Notes: a model not told the origin generated them from the sequence alone. A stretch of DNA of 64,000 bases from CAVXEF01 sp963827315 (GCA_963827315.1 CAWHAL010000002.1:372001-436000), one strand, 5' to 3'; shown: positions 15,586 through 24,861, numbered from the stretch's first letter. Made by a program: numbers and translations.

Positions 15586-17853
15586 ATGAAGATAAGGGAA
15601 GAGCTCGAAAAAGCTTCGGCCGATTTAATAAAACGACTCGAAGGTTTGGAGAAAAAGGCGGTTGCGGACATTCTACCTTTCGTAAACTTACCCGACTTTA
15701 CTGACCATGGGGTAAAACATTCAAAAATACTGGAGGATATACTCGCAAAACTAATACCGCAAAACATGATAGAACCACTTACCCCCTTTGAGATTTTTTC
15801 TCTTTTGACGGCTTCTTTGCTTCACGATATTGGCATGTTCGTGAAAAAAGTTCCCGATGAGAGCGTAACAGAGATTAGAGTTGACCACTACAATCGGAGT
15901 AGAGAATTCGTCTTAAGTAATAAAGATGCTCTGGGTTTGTCGAGACATGAGGCTATAGTTATCGGGGAAATTTGTCGCGCGCATGGAATGCCAAATTTAA
16001 GCTACTTGGAGGAAGAAGATTCAGAAATAATTTCATTAGATAATTATGGCAAGATTCGCATTTCTCTTTTGTCTGCCTTGCTTAGAGTGGCAGACATATT
16101 AGAGATTACTACTAATCGCGCCCCTGAGATAATACTCAAAAACAGAGCAATGTCTCCTATCAGCCGAGAATACTGGGAACTTCATAGTTGTATATCGAGT
16201 GTTGAAATACATACGGAACCCTCATGGGATATTATAATAACAGCACTTCCCGAAACAGCGGATCAACAACGACGACTTCACAGATTAGTAAATGCTATCA
16301 ATGATGAAGTTAGGGCTGTTTCACCGGTATTGAGAGCAGCTGGAATTTTCTTCAAACAAGCTGATCTACACCTTAGCACTCTCGCCTTAAGGGAATCGCA
16401 ACATAGTTTAAAAAATCCATTTTTGCAATTAGCACCTTTTGAATTAAGGCACGCTGACCGTTTTGCAGGCAGGGATAAAGAAATAGAACAGGTAATAGAG
16501 CGTATATTAGGACGTAAGCTTGTAGTAGTCATGGGGGAATCCGGGGTAGGTAAAACTTCACTCATTGAAGCAGGTGTAGTTCCCCCGTTAAAACAATACA
16601 AGTTTGGGATAGCTCACTTTTCGTTCCAAAAAAATCCACTAAAGAACCTTGTTAAAGCAATCAATAATTTTTATCAAAAGAGACAGAAGAATAAAGCTGT
16701 ATCTCCCAAATATACACTAAATAAAGATTTTTTAGTAACGATTGAGGAGTTAATCCAACACACAAAGAAAGGCATTGATAGGTTATTGGTAATAGGTGAC
16801 CATCTTGAGCAGATGTTTACTGTTGATATAGCGGAACAAGAAAAAAAAGATTTTATTAGTGGATTCTCCAGAATATTGGGCAGACTAAGCCCACATTATG
16901 TAAGTTTTCTTTTCTGTATCAGACAAGATTATCTCCCCTATCTATACGACCTTTCGCGGGAGATACCCGAATTGTATGAACAGGCAAATACATTTAAACT
17001 CCATAGATTAAGCAGGGAAAATGGAAAGCAGGTATTCTTAAAGGCATCAGAATGTGCGAGAACCAAACTTACTAATGCTTTAATTGAGAACATTCTTGAT
17101 GATCTTTGCGAACTCGGAGAAGGAATGATATACCCTCCATCCTGCCAAATAGTAGGGTATCGCTTATATACAACAATTAACAGATATCCAAATGAATATG
17201 ATGTCATGCCCGAAGAGGTTTATACTGGTCTCGGTTCTGCAGAAAAAATAATAAATCAGTATTTTGACAGTCTCCTCGACAATTACTCTCAGGAAGATAG
17301 ACCTATGGTTGGGCAGATTCTTCAAGCAATGGTAACTGATTATTATACAAAAAAGAGGGTCACAAAAGAATTTTTACAAAATCATCTGCCCAATTGTACG
17401 AACTTAGAGGAACTTCTTGGCAGATTAATCAATCAAAGAATAGTTCGAAGAACTCTCGATGAGTATGAACTTATACATGATTCTCTTGCCCTTAAAGTGA
17501 TTGAACTAATCAGAAAACAAGTTTTTTTAACTCGTCCCGTTCGTGCAGCTTTAGAATACATAGAAAAAAATTATCACGATACAGAGCTAACTGTTGAGAA
17601 AATTGGAAACGCTGCGGGTGTTACAAGAACACATTTAGCTACGCTATTCCGTGACCAATTGAACAAGACAATAAACAACAAACTGAATCAAATTAGGATT
17701 GCTGCGGCCAAGAGATTACTCGGCAGTAATCGTGAGCCGATCGCTGAGATAGCAAATGCAGCAGGATTTAAAAGCCTGAGTTCTTTCAGTAGAAAATTTA
17801 AGGAAATTGAAGGACAATCACCTCTCCAATATCGTCAGCAAATTATGGCATAA
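15586..17853 (+). CDS. HD-nSTAND-AraC fusion signalling or defence protein
   Basis: 755-aa protein with three domains. Residues 1-260 form an HD-type phosphohydrolase domain: FTDHGVKHS (D40, H41), LLHDIGMF (H80, D81) and RVAD (D170), in the order seen in HD-CE proteins. Residues about 290-645 are an nSTAND1-like NTPase: GRDKEIE entry motif, Walker A GESGVGKT (317-324), Walker B-like LLVIGDHLEQMF (family hhhD-x-x-E-x-x-F), FCIRQDYLPYL, and YELIHDSLALKVIE near its end. Residues 650-755 are a complete AraC-type double HTH (LTVEKIGNAAGVTRTHLATLF; PIAEIANAAGFKSLSSFSRKF). STAND ATPases act as ligand-triggered switches, often in immunity. The gene is visibly more AT-rich than its neighbours, stands alone and has repeats upstream, all consistent with horizontal gain. 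Confidence 0.85.
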   Translation: MKIREELEKASADLIKRLEGLEKKAVADILPFVNLPDFTDHGVKHSKILEDILAKLIPQNMIEPLTPFEIFSLLTASLLHDIGMFVKKVPDESVTEIRVDHYNRSREFVLSNKDALGLSRHEAIVIGEICRAHGMPNLSYLEEEDSEIISLDNYGKIRISLLSALLRVADILEITTNRAPEIILKNRAMSPISREYWELHSCISSVEIHTEPSWDIIITALPETADQQRRLHRLVNAINDEVRAVSPVLRAAGIFFKQADLHLSTLALRESQHSLKNPFLQLAPFELRHADRFAGRDKEIEQVIERILGRKLVVVMGESGVGKTSLIEAGVVPPLKQYKFGIAHFSFQKNPLKNLVKAINNFYQKRQKNKAVSPKYTLNKDFLVTIEELIQHTKKGIDRLLVIGDHLEQMFTVDIAEQEKKDFISGFSRILGRLSPHYVSFLFCIRQDYLPYLYDLSREIPELYEQANTFKLHRLSRENGKQVFLKASECARTKLTNALIENILDDLCELGEGMIYPPSCQIVGYRLYTTINRYPNEYDVMPEEVYTGLGSAEKIINQYFDSLLDNYSQEDRPMVGQILQAMVTDYYTKKRVTKEFLQNHLPNCTNLEELLGRLINQRIVRRTLDEYELIHDSLALKVIELIRKQVFLTRPVRAALEYIEKNYHDTELTVEKIGNAAGVTRTHLATLFRDQLNKTINNKLNQIRIAAAKRLLGSNREPIAEIANAAGFKSLSSFSRKFKEIEGQSPLQYRQQIMA

Positions 17854-17898
17854 ATCCTGCATAGTATAAAACATAAGAAACAACTTAAAGAAAAACGA

Positions 17899-17920
17899 CA
17901 TCATTGAGCAAGCAATGATG
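17899..17920. other. Hairpin downstream of the HD-nSTAND gene
   Basis: CATCATTG and CAATGATG form a perfect 8-bp stem around a six-base loop, 46 bases after the stop codon. There is no T-run, so termination is possible but not shown. Confidence 0.35.
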
Positions 17921-18035
17921 AATTAAGGGGTAGATTCCCCCTGTACCCAGCCAACCGATTGCCGGAACAGGTAAGCAGGAAACTCCGCAGTAAATAAGAA
18001 TAGTACCGAACCGAAAGTAGTAGCGGTGGTGGTGG

Positions 18036-19814
18036 TCAGGCGGTGAGGAGGTCGAATTCTTCGGTGCTGAGGAGGTGCTTGAGCTTCTGGAGGGCGGCGA
18101 GTTCGAGCTGGCGAACACGTTCCTTGGTGAGTTGGAGGTCCTGGCCGATTTGCTCGAGTGTTTTTTTCTCTTTTTTGAGTCTTTTTGTTTTTGAGCCGAC
18201 CAGGCCGAAATGATTCAGGATTATGTACTGCTCACGCTCATCGAGATTGTCGCTGATGACTTTAATCAGGCTTCGACGAGCTCGTTCGATATTCACCACC
18301 GTAGCCGCACCTGTTGTTCTCAAATCCCACTGGATTTCTTCAATGGGGACTTCGGCAGATGCAGCGATTTGAGCAAACTCGGCGGGTATTTTGCGGGCAT
18401 AGTCTTTGGCGATGGCCCAGGAGGCATAAGTGGCAAACCGAAAGCCACGGGTGTAATCGAATTTTTCGACGGCCCGCATAAGAGATAAATTTCCTTCACT
18501 AATCAGGTCCGGCAGGTTGGCGCCGCTGATGGAATGTTTTTTTGCGACGCTGGTGACGGTGCTGAGGTTGGCCTCGATGATTATTTTTTTAATTGTTTCC
18601 GCCTGCGCGAGGTAGTTCTCTATTTCGGAGAGTGTTTTTCCAGACGGCCGGCCCGGCACGAGGGCGGCTATTTTCAGAGAGGAAAGATATTTTAAGTAAT
18701 TATATCTTCGGAAAAGCTCGGCTTCGGTTTCCCTGTTTAGTGATGTGGCGGGCAGGTGGTCTTTTGTAAGGGTGGCATCAACCGGTTTTGCCCCGCTTCG
18801 CCGTGGCGACAGCGAGGCAGGGAGGATTTTGCGTGCGGCGTCTTCGCTGAGGAATTCGGGGCTGTTTATGAATTCAATTTTTTTTGTCAGCAGGGCTTTA
18901 GCCCTTCCACGGTCGGTGATTCGATATACGGAGCTTCTGCTGCGATTAAATTGTTCCATTAATTCTTTGATAGTGGAGCCTTGTTTGAAGAGCCTGTAGA
19001 TTTCAGCGGCTCGGCCGGGGTCGACCGCCGAGGGTGATTCTTTGAAGGCGTGTCCGCCGGGGTGCAACTTTTCGTAATTCAGCAGCGTGTACCTGATAGT
19101 TTCGTGCGCCTTTGCGGTTTTTGCTGCTATTTTTTCTATGATTTGATGTCGCGAAAGGCCCGGTTTGGCGGAGAGTGAGCGTGCCTGTTTGATAATCATC
19201 TGCACTTGTTTTTTTGTCAGCCTTGTAAAGGCTTTGGCTTTAGCGGTCAATTCAGGATTTGCCTTGATGAAGGCGTCGACCGTTGACTGGAAAAAGCCGA
19301 GGCGTCTCGTGCTTCGTAGCGAGCTACTTCGCAGAGTAGCATTTGCGCCGTCGTCGAAGAGGAACTTTTGGGCGAGCAGGCCTCGTTTTCTCCAGCGATT
19401 GATTGTCTTTGTTGAGACACTAAGGGTTTCTGCGAGCTGCTGGATATCGTAAACTTTTTCCTGCTGCCAGCTGGCCAGGGGGCTGAGCTGAGCGCTCAAT
19501 TTGGCGATAAAAATCGGCAGGTCCTCTGCGAGGTCGCTTCCTTTGATAAGCTCCTGGGCGGGTTCGACAGGCTCACCACGGGCGGAGCGGTCTTTCGGCC
19601 GGTAGCCCGTAATCTTAAAGCAGACAAACTCAAACGGATATTCTTTATCCTTGTCGATAATGGCGAACAGTTTTTCAGCGGAGGCAAGCTGTTTGTGGCG
19701 TTTTCCCGGGGGAGTGAACTTGAACTGCATCAGCAATTGAGCCAAGTTTTGATTTCTTATCTTTCGCATAACAGCCGATACGGGCCCCCGAAGGGCGGCG
19801 GTATTTTCCCACAT
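18036..19814 (-). CDS. Sigma-70 family factor with long N-terminal HTH extension
   Basis: 592-aa RNA polymerase sigma factor. The C-terminal half has region 2 (about 413-475, with DLISEGNLSLMRAVEKFDYTRGFRFATYASWAI) and region 4 (about 515-585, with TLEQIGQDLQLTKERVRQLE). A clear region 3 is short, and region 1.1 is not recognisable. The first 300 residues carry several helix-turn-helix segments: 122-145 (YDIQQLAETLSVSTKTINRW), about 219-245 and 277-298 (TIKELMEQFNRSRSSVYRI). Three short inserts (77-86 ARGEPVEP, 157-171, 335-349) match repeat-derived peptides. The start may be ATG 19814 or ATG 19769; neither has a good ribosome-binding site. It probably directs an alternative regulon; it lacks the full set of housekeeping regions. 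Confidence 0.85.
   Translation of the reverse strand: MWENTAALRGPVSAVMRKIRNQNLAQLLMQFKFTPPGKRHKQLASAEKLFAIIDKDKEYPFEFVCFKITGYRPKDRSARGEPVEPAQELIKGSDLAEDLPIFIAKLSAQLSPLASWQQEKVYDIQQLAETLSVSTKTINRWRKRGLLAQKFLFDDGANATLRSSSLRSTRRLGFFQSTVDAFIKANPELTAKAKAFTRLTKKQVQMIIKQARSLSAKPGLSRHQIIEKIAAKTAKAHETIRYTLLNYEKLHPGGHAFKESPSAVDPGRAAEIYRLFKQGSTIKELMEQFNRSRSSVYRITDRGRAKALLTKKIEFINSPEFLSEDAARKILPASLSPRRSGAKPVDATLTKDHLPATSLNRETEAELFRRYNYLKYLSSLKIAALVPGRPSGKTLSEIENYLAQAETIKKIIIEANLSTVTSVAKKHSISGANLPDLISEGNLSLMRAVEKFDYTRGFRFATYASWAIAKDYARKIPAEFAQIAASAEVPIEEIQWDLRTTGAATVVNIERARRSLIKVISDNLDEREQYIILNHFGLVGSKTKRLKKEKKTLEQIGQDLQLTKERVRQLELAALQKLKHLLSTEEFDLLTA
19323..19340. repeat. Palindromic insert inside the sigma factor gene
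   Basis: GCTACT and AGTAGC form a 6-bp stem with a six-base loop, and the flanking GTAGC-GA-GCTAC is a second nested palindrome. The element encodes roughly NATLRSSSLRST (residues 158-169) within the sigma factor. Confidence 0.5.
19563..19579. repeat. Dispersed repeat copy 2, translated inside the sigma factor
   Basis: TTCGACAGGCTCACCAC, exact reverse complement of 13264-13280. Read on the minus strand it encodes GEPVE in the peptide ARGEPVEPA. Confidence 0.7.
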
Positions 19815-19919
19815 TCACCAAGTGTCCATTTTATCAGATTCGGTGTGCAAAGACAATACCCGATGTGAATTCTTAATTGTGAATTTTGAATTCTTAATTA
19901 AAAATTAGAGATGCGGAGG

Positions 19920-20546
19920 TTATGCGACGAGCTTTTTTGCGGCGCGGATGGCCATAGCGGCATCAGGGGCGTAACCATCGGCGCCGATTTTGTCGGCATA
20001 GTCCTGGGTTACCGGCGCTCCGCCAACCATAATTTTGGCGGTGACGCCGGCATTTTTGAGGGCTTTTATGGTTTTCTCCATAGCTGGCATTGTTGTTGTC
20101 AGAAGAGTACTCATGCCAATCAACTGGACGTGTGCGGCTTTGGCCCGCTCAACAAACTTTTCGGCTGGGACATCGACGCCGAGGTCGATGACTTCGAAGC
20201 CGCCGCCTTTTAGCATCATAGCCACCAGATTTTTGCCGATGTCGTGCAGGTCGCCCTGTACGGTTCCTATGAGGAACTTTCCGATGGGTTTCACGCCGAC
20301 CCTGGCAAGCTCCGGTTCGAGAATTTCCATTGCTGATTTCATTGCCCTGGCGGCGATGAATATCTCCGGTATGTAGATTTCGTTTTTGCTGAAGCGGTCG
20401 CCGACAATATCCATAGCTTCAATCAGGCCATTATTGAGAATGCTTTCAGGTGAGAGTCCGTTGTCGAGAGCGGCCTTTGTGAGTTCGGCTGCTTTATTCT
20501 GGTCGCCCCTGATAACCGCATCCGCTAATGCCTTCAAATCCGCCAT
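19920..20546 (-). CDS. Corrinoid protein (methyltransferase cognate B12 carrier)
   Basis: 208-aa B12-binding protein of the MtbC/MtmC/MetH type. Residues 1-90 form the helical cap domain (ALDNGLSPESILNNGLIEAMDIVGDRFSKNEIYIPE). Residues 90-208 form the Rossmann-like cobalamin domain with the hallmark GDLHDIGKN, whose His coordinates cobalt from below, then GMSTLLTTTMPAM and MVGGAPVTQDYADKIGADGYAPDA. These carry methyl groups between a substrate-specific methyltransferase (methylamines, methanol or methoxy compounds) and an acceptor. No partner methyltransferase (MtaB or MttB type) lies next to it, so the substrate cannot be predicted. Confidence 0.92.
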   Translation of the reverse strand: MADLKALADAVIRGDQNKAAELTKAALDNGLSPESILNNGLIEAMDIVGDRFSKNEIYIPEIFIAARAMKSAMEILEPELARVGVKPIGKFLIGTVQGDLHDIGKNLVAMMLKGGGFEVIDLGVDVPAEKFVERAKAAHVQLIGMSTLLTTTMPAMEKTIKALKNAGVTAKIMVGGAPVTQDYADKIGADGYAPDAAMAIRAAKKLVA

Positions 20547-20905
20547 CTTAAGTTTACTTTGAAAGACAAGTTAGTCATTTTTGTGCTATGGGGCAGAGAT
20601 TGAACATCATTTCGCGATTCAAAGCAAGCTAAAAATAGCCGAGAGTACTTAAAGTGAGCTAAAGTGCCTAAAGTGTAAAGTGTCTGAAGTAAGGATTCTC
20701 CTTAACTTTAGTTCATTTTAGGCACTCCAAACTTTAGTTTATCGGACGGGGCCTGTATGCGGCAAGCAAGTTCGTTTCATTTAGGTTTGGTAATCGGCCG
20801 GCGGGAGAAGATTTTGCAAGAAAGTTTGAATCCGAGTCGGTTTTCAATCGATAGGACTATTGGCGGCAGTGTTTCCTTTAGCGGTCGAATACGGAGGTTG
20901 TCCGG
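20547..20905. other. Intergenic region with imperfect short repeats
   Basis: 358 bases between divergent genes. At about 20645-20745 variants of CTAAAGTG recur four or five times on one side and their complements (CTTTAG, TTAGGCACT) on the other, giving an imperfect inverted arrangement that could fold. GGAGG at 20893-20897 is the ribosome-binding site of the next gene. Confidence 0.45.
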
Positions 20906-21715
20906 ATGCGGATTAAATATGTAGTTTCCTCGATGATATTCTGGTGGCGTGAGAACCGCCTTACGTTTGAGCAGGATTGTCAACTGCTTAAGTCGATGGG
21001 CTTCGGGGTTGAATTGTGGCCGAATATAAGAGGCGAAAACGACTGCCGCTACGAGAGGCGGAACTGGCCGAGGCTTATCGCTGCGACAGAGGGCATGGCG
21101 GTCTCGATGCTTTCCCGCAGAGACAATCCGACATTGGAGCAGTGGAGCGGGCAGATAGAATGCGCCAAGCAGCTCGGTGCCGATATAGTGGCCGATTTGC
21201 GAAGTTTCGGTATTCCTGAGAGTCCGGAGGTTGACGGCTTTGACTTTGCCGCTGAAGTTGTCAGACTTGCACAGGATAATGATGTCAAATTATGTCTTGA
21301 AACCGGCAAGCTTCCTGCGATAAAGCGGGCCGGTAAAAGATTTGAAGGTATCTGGTACTGTCTCGATACCAGCTACGCTTATCTTAACAACGAGTTTCCC
21401 TTCAAGCAATATGTGGATGAGCTTGCGCCACGGGTGGGACATTTGCACCTTGCCGACAATTACGGCCAAAGGGATGACCATGCCCCTGCGGGCCTGCGGG
21501 GCGGCATGCCCCGCGAGAATTGGGAGTATCTGCTGGAGGCCTTAAGCAAATACGACAACGAGGTAATCGCCTCGCTTGAGATATATCCGTCTATGCCCGA
21601 TGTGCTGATACGCCAGGCGAGCGAGTTTCTCTTTGGCGAATTGAACTGGCCCAACCCGCCTCAAAAGCAGCGTATTTCCACCCCTGCAACTTCCGGCGGT
21701 TCCGCAGAATGGTAA
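20906..21715 (+). CDS. Xylose isomerase-like TIM barrel sugar isomerase/epimerase
   Basis: 269-aa AP-endonuclease-2/xylose isomerase-like TIM barrel. The metal-binding acids and histidine appear in the expected order: Glu in LCLETG (about 133), Asp in YCLDTSYA, His in HLHLADNYG, and Glu in ASLEIYP near the end. The family contains sugar isomerases, epimerases and inosose dehydratases acting in the cytoplasm. A strong ribosome-binding site (GGAGG) precedes ATG 20906. The gene stands alone, so the substrate is unknown. Confidence 0.8.
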   Translation: MRIKYVVSSMIFWWRENRLTFEQDCQLLKSMGFGVELWPNIRGENDCRYERRNWPRLIAATEGMAVSMLSRRDNPTLEQWSGQIECAKQLGADIVADLRSFGIPESPEVDGFDFAAEVVRLAQDNDVKLCLETGKLPAIKRAGKRFEGIWYCLDTSYAYLNNEFPFKQYVDELAPRVGHLHLADNYGQRDDHAPAGLRGGMPRENWEYLLEALSKYDNEVIASLEIYPSMPDVLIRQASEFLFGELNWPNPPQKQRISTPATSGGSAEW

Positions 21716-21770
21716 CTGGTGAGCGGTAACTGCCCCTTAGGGGCAATCACCATTTAACCAATTACCAGTT
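21714..21770. terminator. Nested hairpin between convergent genes
   Basis: TGCCCC-TTA-GGGGCA forms a tight inner stem (21731-21745), enclosed by AACTGGT (21714-21720) and ACCAGTT (21764-21770). It sits exactly between two convergent stop codons and may act in both directions, although no clear T-run follows. Confidence 0.5.
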
Positions 21771-21781
21771 ATCATTGTTGA

Positions 21782-22237
21782 TTAGAAGCCGTAACCGGCC
21801 TGCTTGAGCTGCTCCTGAGTCGGCAGAGTCGTATAGGTCTCGCCTCTGGGGCCGACATAGAAACCGCCTTGCCTTCTAAGCATTACCGGCGTGATGGAGC
21901 CGTTGTTGTTGGTGATATTAACCGTTACGGTGCTCGCCTCCTGCTGCATTTGCGCACTTTGCTGCTGCATTTGCATATTTTGCTGCTGGAGGCTTTCCAT
22001 TTCGGCTTTTGTTTTTTTCTTGTCTGACTCGTTGCCAATCATATAGCCGGCACCGGCGCCTACTCCTGCGCCAATCAACGTTGAGCTTGTGTTGCGGCCT
22101 ATTGCCTGGCCGGCAAGGGCACCCGCCCCTGTACCAAGCAAAGCGCCCGTTTGTGCATCGCTTTCACAGCCTGCGGTAAATAACAAGCCGACACTGACGA
22201 CAGCCGCCACTAAAACTATCAATAAACCTTTTGTCAT
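21782..22237 (-). CDS. Glycine-zipper lipoprotein
   Basis: 151-aa lipoprotein. The signal peptide ends in a lipobox-like LFTAGC (lipidated Cys about residue 24). A glycine-zipper segment follows (GALLGTGAGALAGQAIG, then LIGAGVGAGAGYMIG), the pattern of YMGG-type and OmpA-like outer-membrane zippers. A Gln/Met-rich coiled-coil-like stretch (about 85-105) and a C-terminal part ending in GPRGETYTTLPTQEQLKQ complete it. It is probably an outer-membrane structural or stress lipoprotein; no enzymatic function is suggested. Confidence 0.8.
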   Translation of the reverse strand: MTKGLLIVLVAAVVSVGLLFTAGCESDAQTGALLGTGAGALAGQAIGRNTSSTLIGAGVGAGAGYMIGNESDKKKTKAEMESLQQQNMQMQQQSAQMQQEASTVTVNITNNNGSITPVMLRRQGGFYVGPRGETYTTLPTQEQLKQAGYGF

Positions 22238-22405
22238 TTTGCACCTCCATCAAATCTTAAAAGAGTGCCTGCCTTTATATAATATACAATATTTTACCAC
22301 TCGGTGGCCGAAATAATCAAGGGCAATCCTTTGGCCTTGCAAATATACGTTCCGGTGGTTACGTTAGTTCGGTGTAAGCCGTAACGTCTATTAAGGAGTC
22401 CGAAA

Positions 22406-23203
22406 ATGCGACCTAAACTGGTAATTGTAGGTGCTGCCGGCCGAATGGGTAGGCGCATCATCTCGTTAGGTATAGACGCCGGGTGGTTCGAAATTATTGC
22501 GGCAGTCGAAAGGAAAGGTCATCCTGATATCGGCAAAGATGCCGGAGTTGTGGCGTCGGCGGGGCCGTTAAACATTAAATTGGGCAGCGATTTCCCTGCC
22601 GGAGCCGATGTCGCGATTGACTTTTCGCAGCCAGCGGCAGCCGACGAAACCATCGACTACTGCAGCAAGACCGGCGCAGCCCTTGTTCTGGGTACAACCG
22701 GTCTGACTTCCACCCAGCATCAAAAGATAAGAAAAGCCGCACAGAAAATCCCTGCCATATATGGAACAAATATGAGCGTGGGAATGAACGTCCTGTTCTC
22801 TCTGGTCGGCAGGGTCGCACAGATGTTAGGCGACGAATACGATGTAGAAATAGTCGAGCAGCACCATCGTTTCAAAAAAGACGCGCCGAGCGGCTCGGCC
22901 CTTACCTTAGCCGAGAATATCTGCAAAGCGACCGGCAAAAAGTTCCCCGATAGCCTGACATACGGCAGGAGCGGCAAAGACGCCCTTCGGCAAAAAGGTA
23001 TTATTGGTGTGCACGCGGTGCGCGGCGGCGATATTACCGGCGTACACTCGGTGATATTCAGCACACTCGGCGAGACGGTAACACTCAATCACACTGCCCA
23101 CAGCAGGGATACGTTTGCCTACGGTGCGCTTCGTGCTGCAAAATGGCTCATCGGCAAAAAGCCCGGCCTGTATTCAATAGCGGATGTCCTGGGTATCAGC
23201 TAA
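22406..23203 (+). CDS. dapB: 4-hydroxy-tetrahydrodipicolinate reductase
   Basis: 265-aa DapB, the NAD(P)H-dependent second committed step to diaminopimelate and lysine, in the cytoplasm. Visible marks are the nucleotide-binding GAAGRMGRR (10-18), DFSQPAA, VLGTTGLT, the SVGMNV segment, and the catalytic stretch VEQHHRFKKDAPSGSAL with the proton-donor His and the substrate-binding Lys. The length matches the family. AAGGAG lies before ATG 22406. It stands at the head of a run with the subtilase gene 24 bases downstream; dapA is not in the window. Confidence 0.96.
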   Translation: MRPKLVIVGAAGRMGRRIISLGIDAGWFEIIAAVERKGHPDIGKDAGVVASAGPLNIKLGSDFPAGADVAIDFSQPAAADETIDYCSKTGAALVLGTTGLTSTQHQKIRKAAQKIPAIYGTNMSVGMNVLFSLVGRVAQMLGDEYDVEIVEQHHRFKKDAPSGSALTLAENICKATGKKFPDSLTYGRSGKDALRQKGIIGVHAVRGGDITGVHSVIFSTLGETVTLNHTAHSRDTFAYGALRAAKWLIGKKPGLYSIADVLGIS

Positions 23204-23227
23204 GCTGAAAAGGGGAAAGGTGAACAA

Positions 23228-24844
23228 ATGAAAAATATTACATTTGCCATTTTGGCGAGTGTGATTGGTCTGATTTTTGCCGGGTCAGCGACATCGCAGC
23301 CTCAATCAGACATAAATGCCAAGGTTGCCCAACTGGATATGGGTAAGGCGACTCTTGATGATGTTGTCCGCATCTTCGGCGAGCCGGAAAAGTATATGTG
23401 GAATAACGAAACCTTCACAAAGGATAATTTGCCTCCGGTTTATACAGCTAAGTATCCCGGCGGTTTCTCCGTTTTCATGAGCAGGGGAAAGGTTGACGAG
23501 CTACGCTTTGACAGGTCGAGTGTGGGATATGTTTTCAGGGGTAAACTAAAAATGGGTTCTTCGCTCGATGAGGTTCTTGAGGTGCTGGGCCAATCGAAGG
23601 AAACAGTGGTAGGCCAGCCGATGGGGCAGGAAAAGGAAGATACGGTTCTTTACAAGGATATGAGCGGCACGAAGGGCCATTGCTACTATAGCCGTAAGGA
23701 CAAGGGGATTCGATTGTTCTTTCTCGATTACAAGGTGGTGTCGCTCTACTTAACTTCTACTGCGCAGAGGGGCCCTTCTGAAACAGGCAAGGCATCAAAA
23801 GACAGCAAGTTGCAGAGGCTTGAACCGGTAGAATCGGTCGAAGAATTTGACGATATCAGAAGCAAGGACTTGAGTAAGCTCGACCTTTCGAAGAGAAAAA
23901 AGCTTATCCAAACGTTGCAATTCAACCAGAAGACCATCTGGCCGGCTCCAGAGAAGATGCCGGTCGGTGTTGGCCCCAATCAATTGCTGACCGGTGGAAT
24001 GAACCCCGGTTTGGGCGTTCGGGACCTGCACCATCAGGGTATCACCGGCAAAGGCATCAACGTGGCAATTATCGACCAGCCAATGTACCTTGACCACCCT
24101 GAGTTTGCGGGGAAAATCGCGGCATATTATGATACCGGCTGTGGAGAGGAGAGCAGTATGCACGGGCCGGCGGTAACGAGCTTACTGGTGGGTACCAACT
24201 GCGGGACGGCCCCCAATGCGCGGGTATACTATGCGGCTGCGCCGTCCTGGAAAAAGGACACGGCGTATGAGGCAAAGGCGATGGACTGGATTATTCAACA
24301 GAACGAGAAACTACCGGTCTCGGAAAAGATACGGGTTGTATCTGTCTCTGCTGCTCCAACAAGTCCGCACACGCGCGACAAGAATCGTCATATGTGGGAG
24401 CCGGCTCGCAGGCGGGCAGAAGCAGCCGGAATTATGGTGCTCGATTGCACCACAGAGTACGGATTCGCCGGTACGTGTTGGTACAATTCCAGAGTGCCCG
24501 AGAGTGTCGCCGGTTGCACTCCCGGTCATCCGAAAGAAGGCGCTTATTTTTCCCCCGATAGTATTCTTGCTCCAGCGTGGGGACGTACAATAGCTGAGGA
24601 GGAAAAGAAGGGCGACTTTGGTTATATATACGGCCGCGGGGGTGAAAGCTGGACAACACCATATTGTGCCGGCGTCCTTGCGCTTGGCTGGCAGATACGT
24701 CCGGAGCTTACGCCCGACCAGATGCGCGAGCTTCTTTTTGAATCAGCCTATACCAATAAAGATGGCGCAAAAATCATCGATCCTGAGAAGTTCATCCGCC
24801 TCGTGAAAAAGGCAAAAGTGGCAACACCAACTCGGCGGCATTGA
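23228..24844 (+). CDS. Secreted subtilisin-like (S8) serine protease
   Basis: 538-aa exported protein. A signal peptide (about 1-23) is followed by a two-part N-terminal region (30-190) that looks like two divergent copies of an SmpA/BamE-like hinge fold (MGKATLDDVVRIFGEPEKYMW; MGSSLDEVLEVLGQSKETV). The S8 protease domain occupies roughly 260-530. The catalytic Asp is in NVAIIDQPMY, His in SSMHGPAVTSL and Ser in GGESWTTPYCAGVLALG, where the usual GTSMAxP reads GESWTTP. The triad is complete, so activity is plausible although the serine motif is atypical. It follows dapB by 24 bases with GGGGAAAGG as binding site. Substrate unknown. Confidence 0.82.
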   Translation: MKNITFAILASVIGLIFAGSATSQPQSDINAKVAQLDMGKATLDDVVRIFGEPEKYMWNNETFTKDNLPPVYTAKYPGGFSVFMSRGKVDELRFDRSSVGYVFRGKLKMGSSLDEVLEVLGQSKETVVGQPMGQEKEDTVLYKDMSGTKGHCYYSRKDKGIRLFFLDYKVVSLYLTSTAQRGPSETGKASKDSKLQRLEPVESVEEFDDIRSKDLSKLDLSKRKKLIQTLQFNQKTIWPAPEKMPVGVGPNQLLTGGMNPGLGVRDLHHQGITGKGINVAIIDQPMYLDHPEFAGKIAAYYDTGCGEESSMHGPAVTSLLVGTNCGTAPNARVYYAAAPSWKKDTAYEAKAMDWIIQQNEKLPVSEKIRVVSVSAAPTSPHTRDKNRHMWEPARRRAEAAGIMVLDCTTEYGFAGTCWYNSRVPESVAGCTPGHPKEGAYFSPDSILAPAWGRTIAEEEKKGDFGYIYGRGGESWTTPYCAGVLALGWQIRPELTPDQMRELLFESAYTNKDGAKIIDPEKFIRLVKKAKVATPTRRH

Positions 24845-24861
24845 CAGCGATATAAAATACA

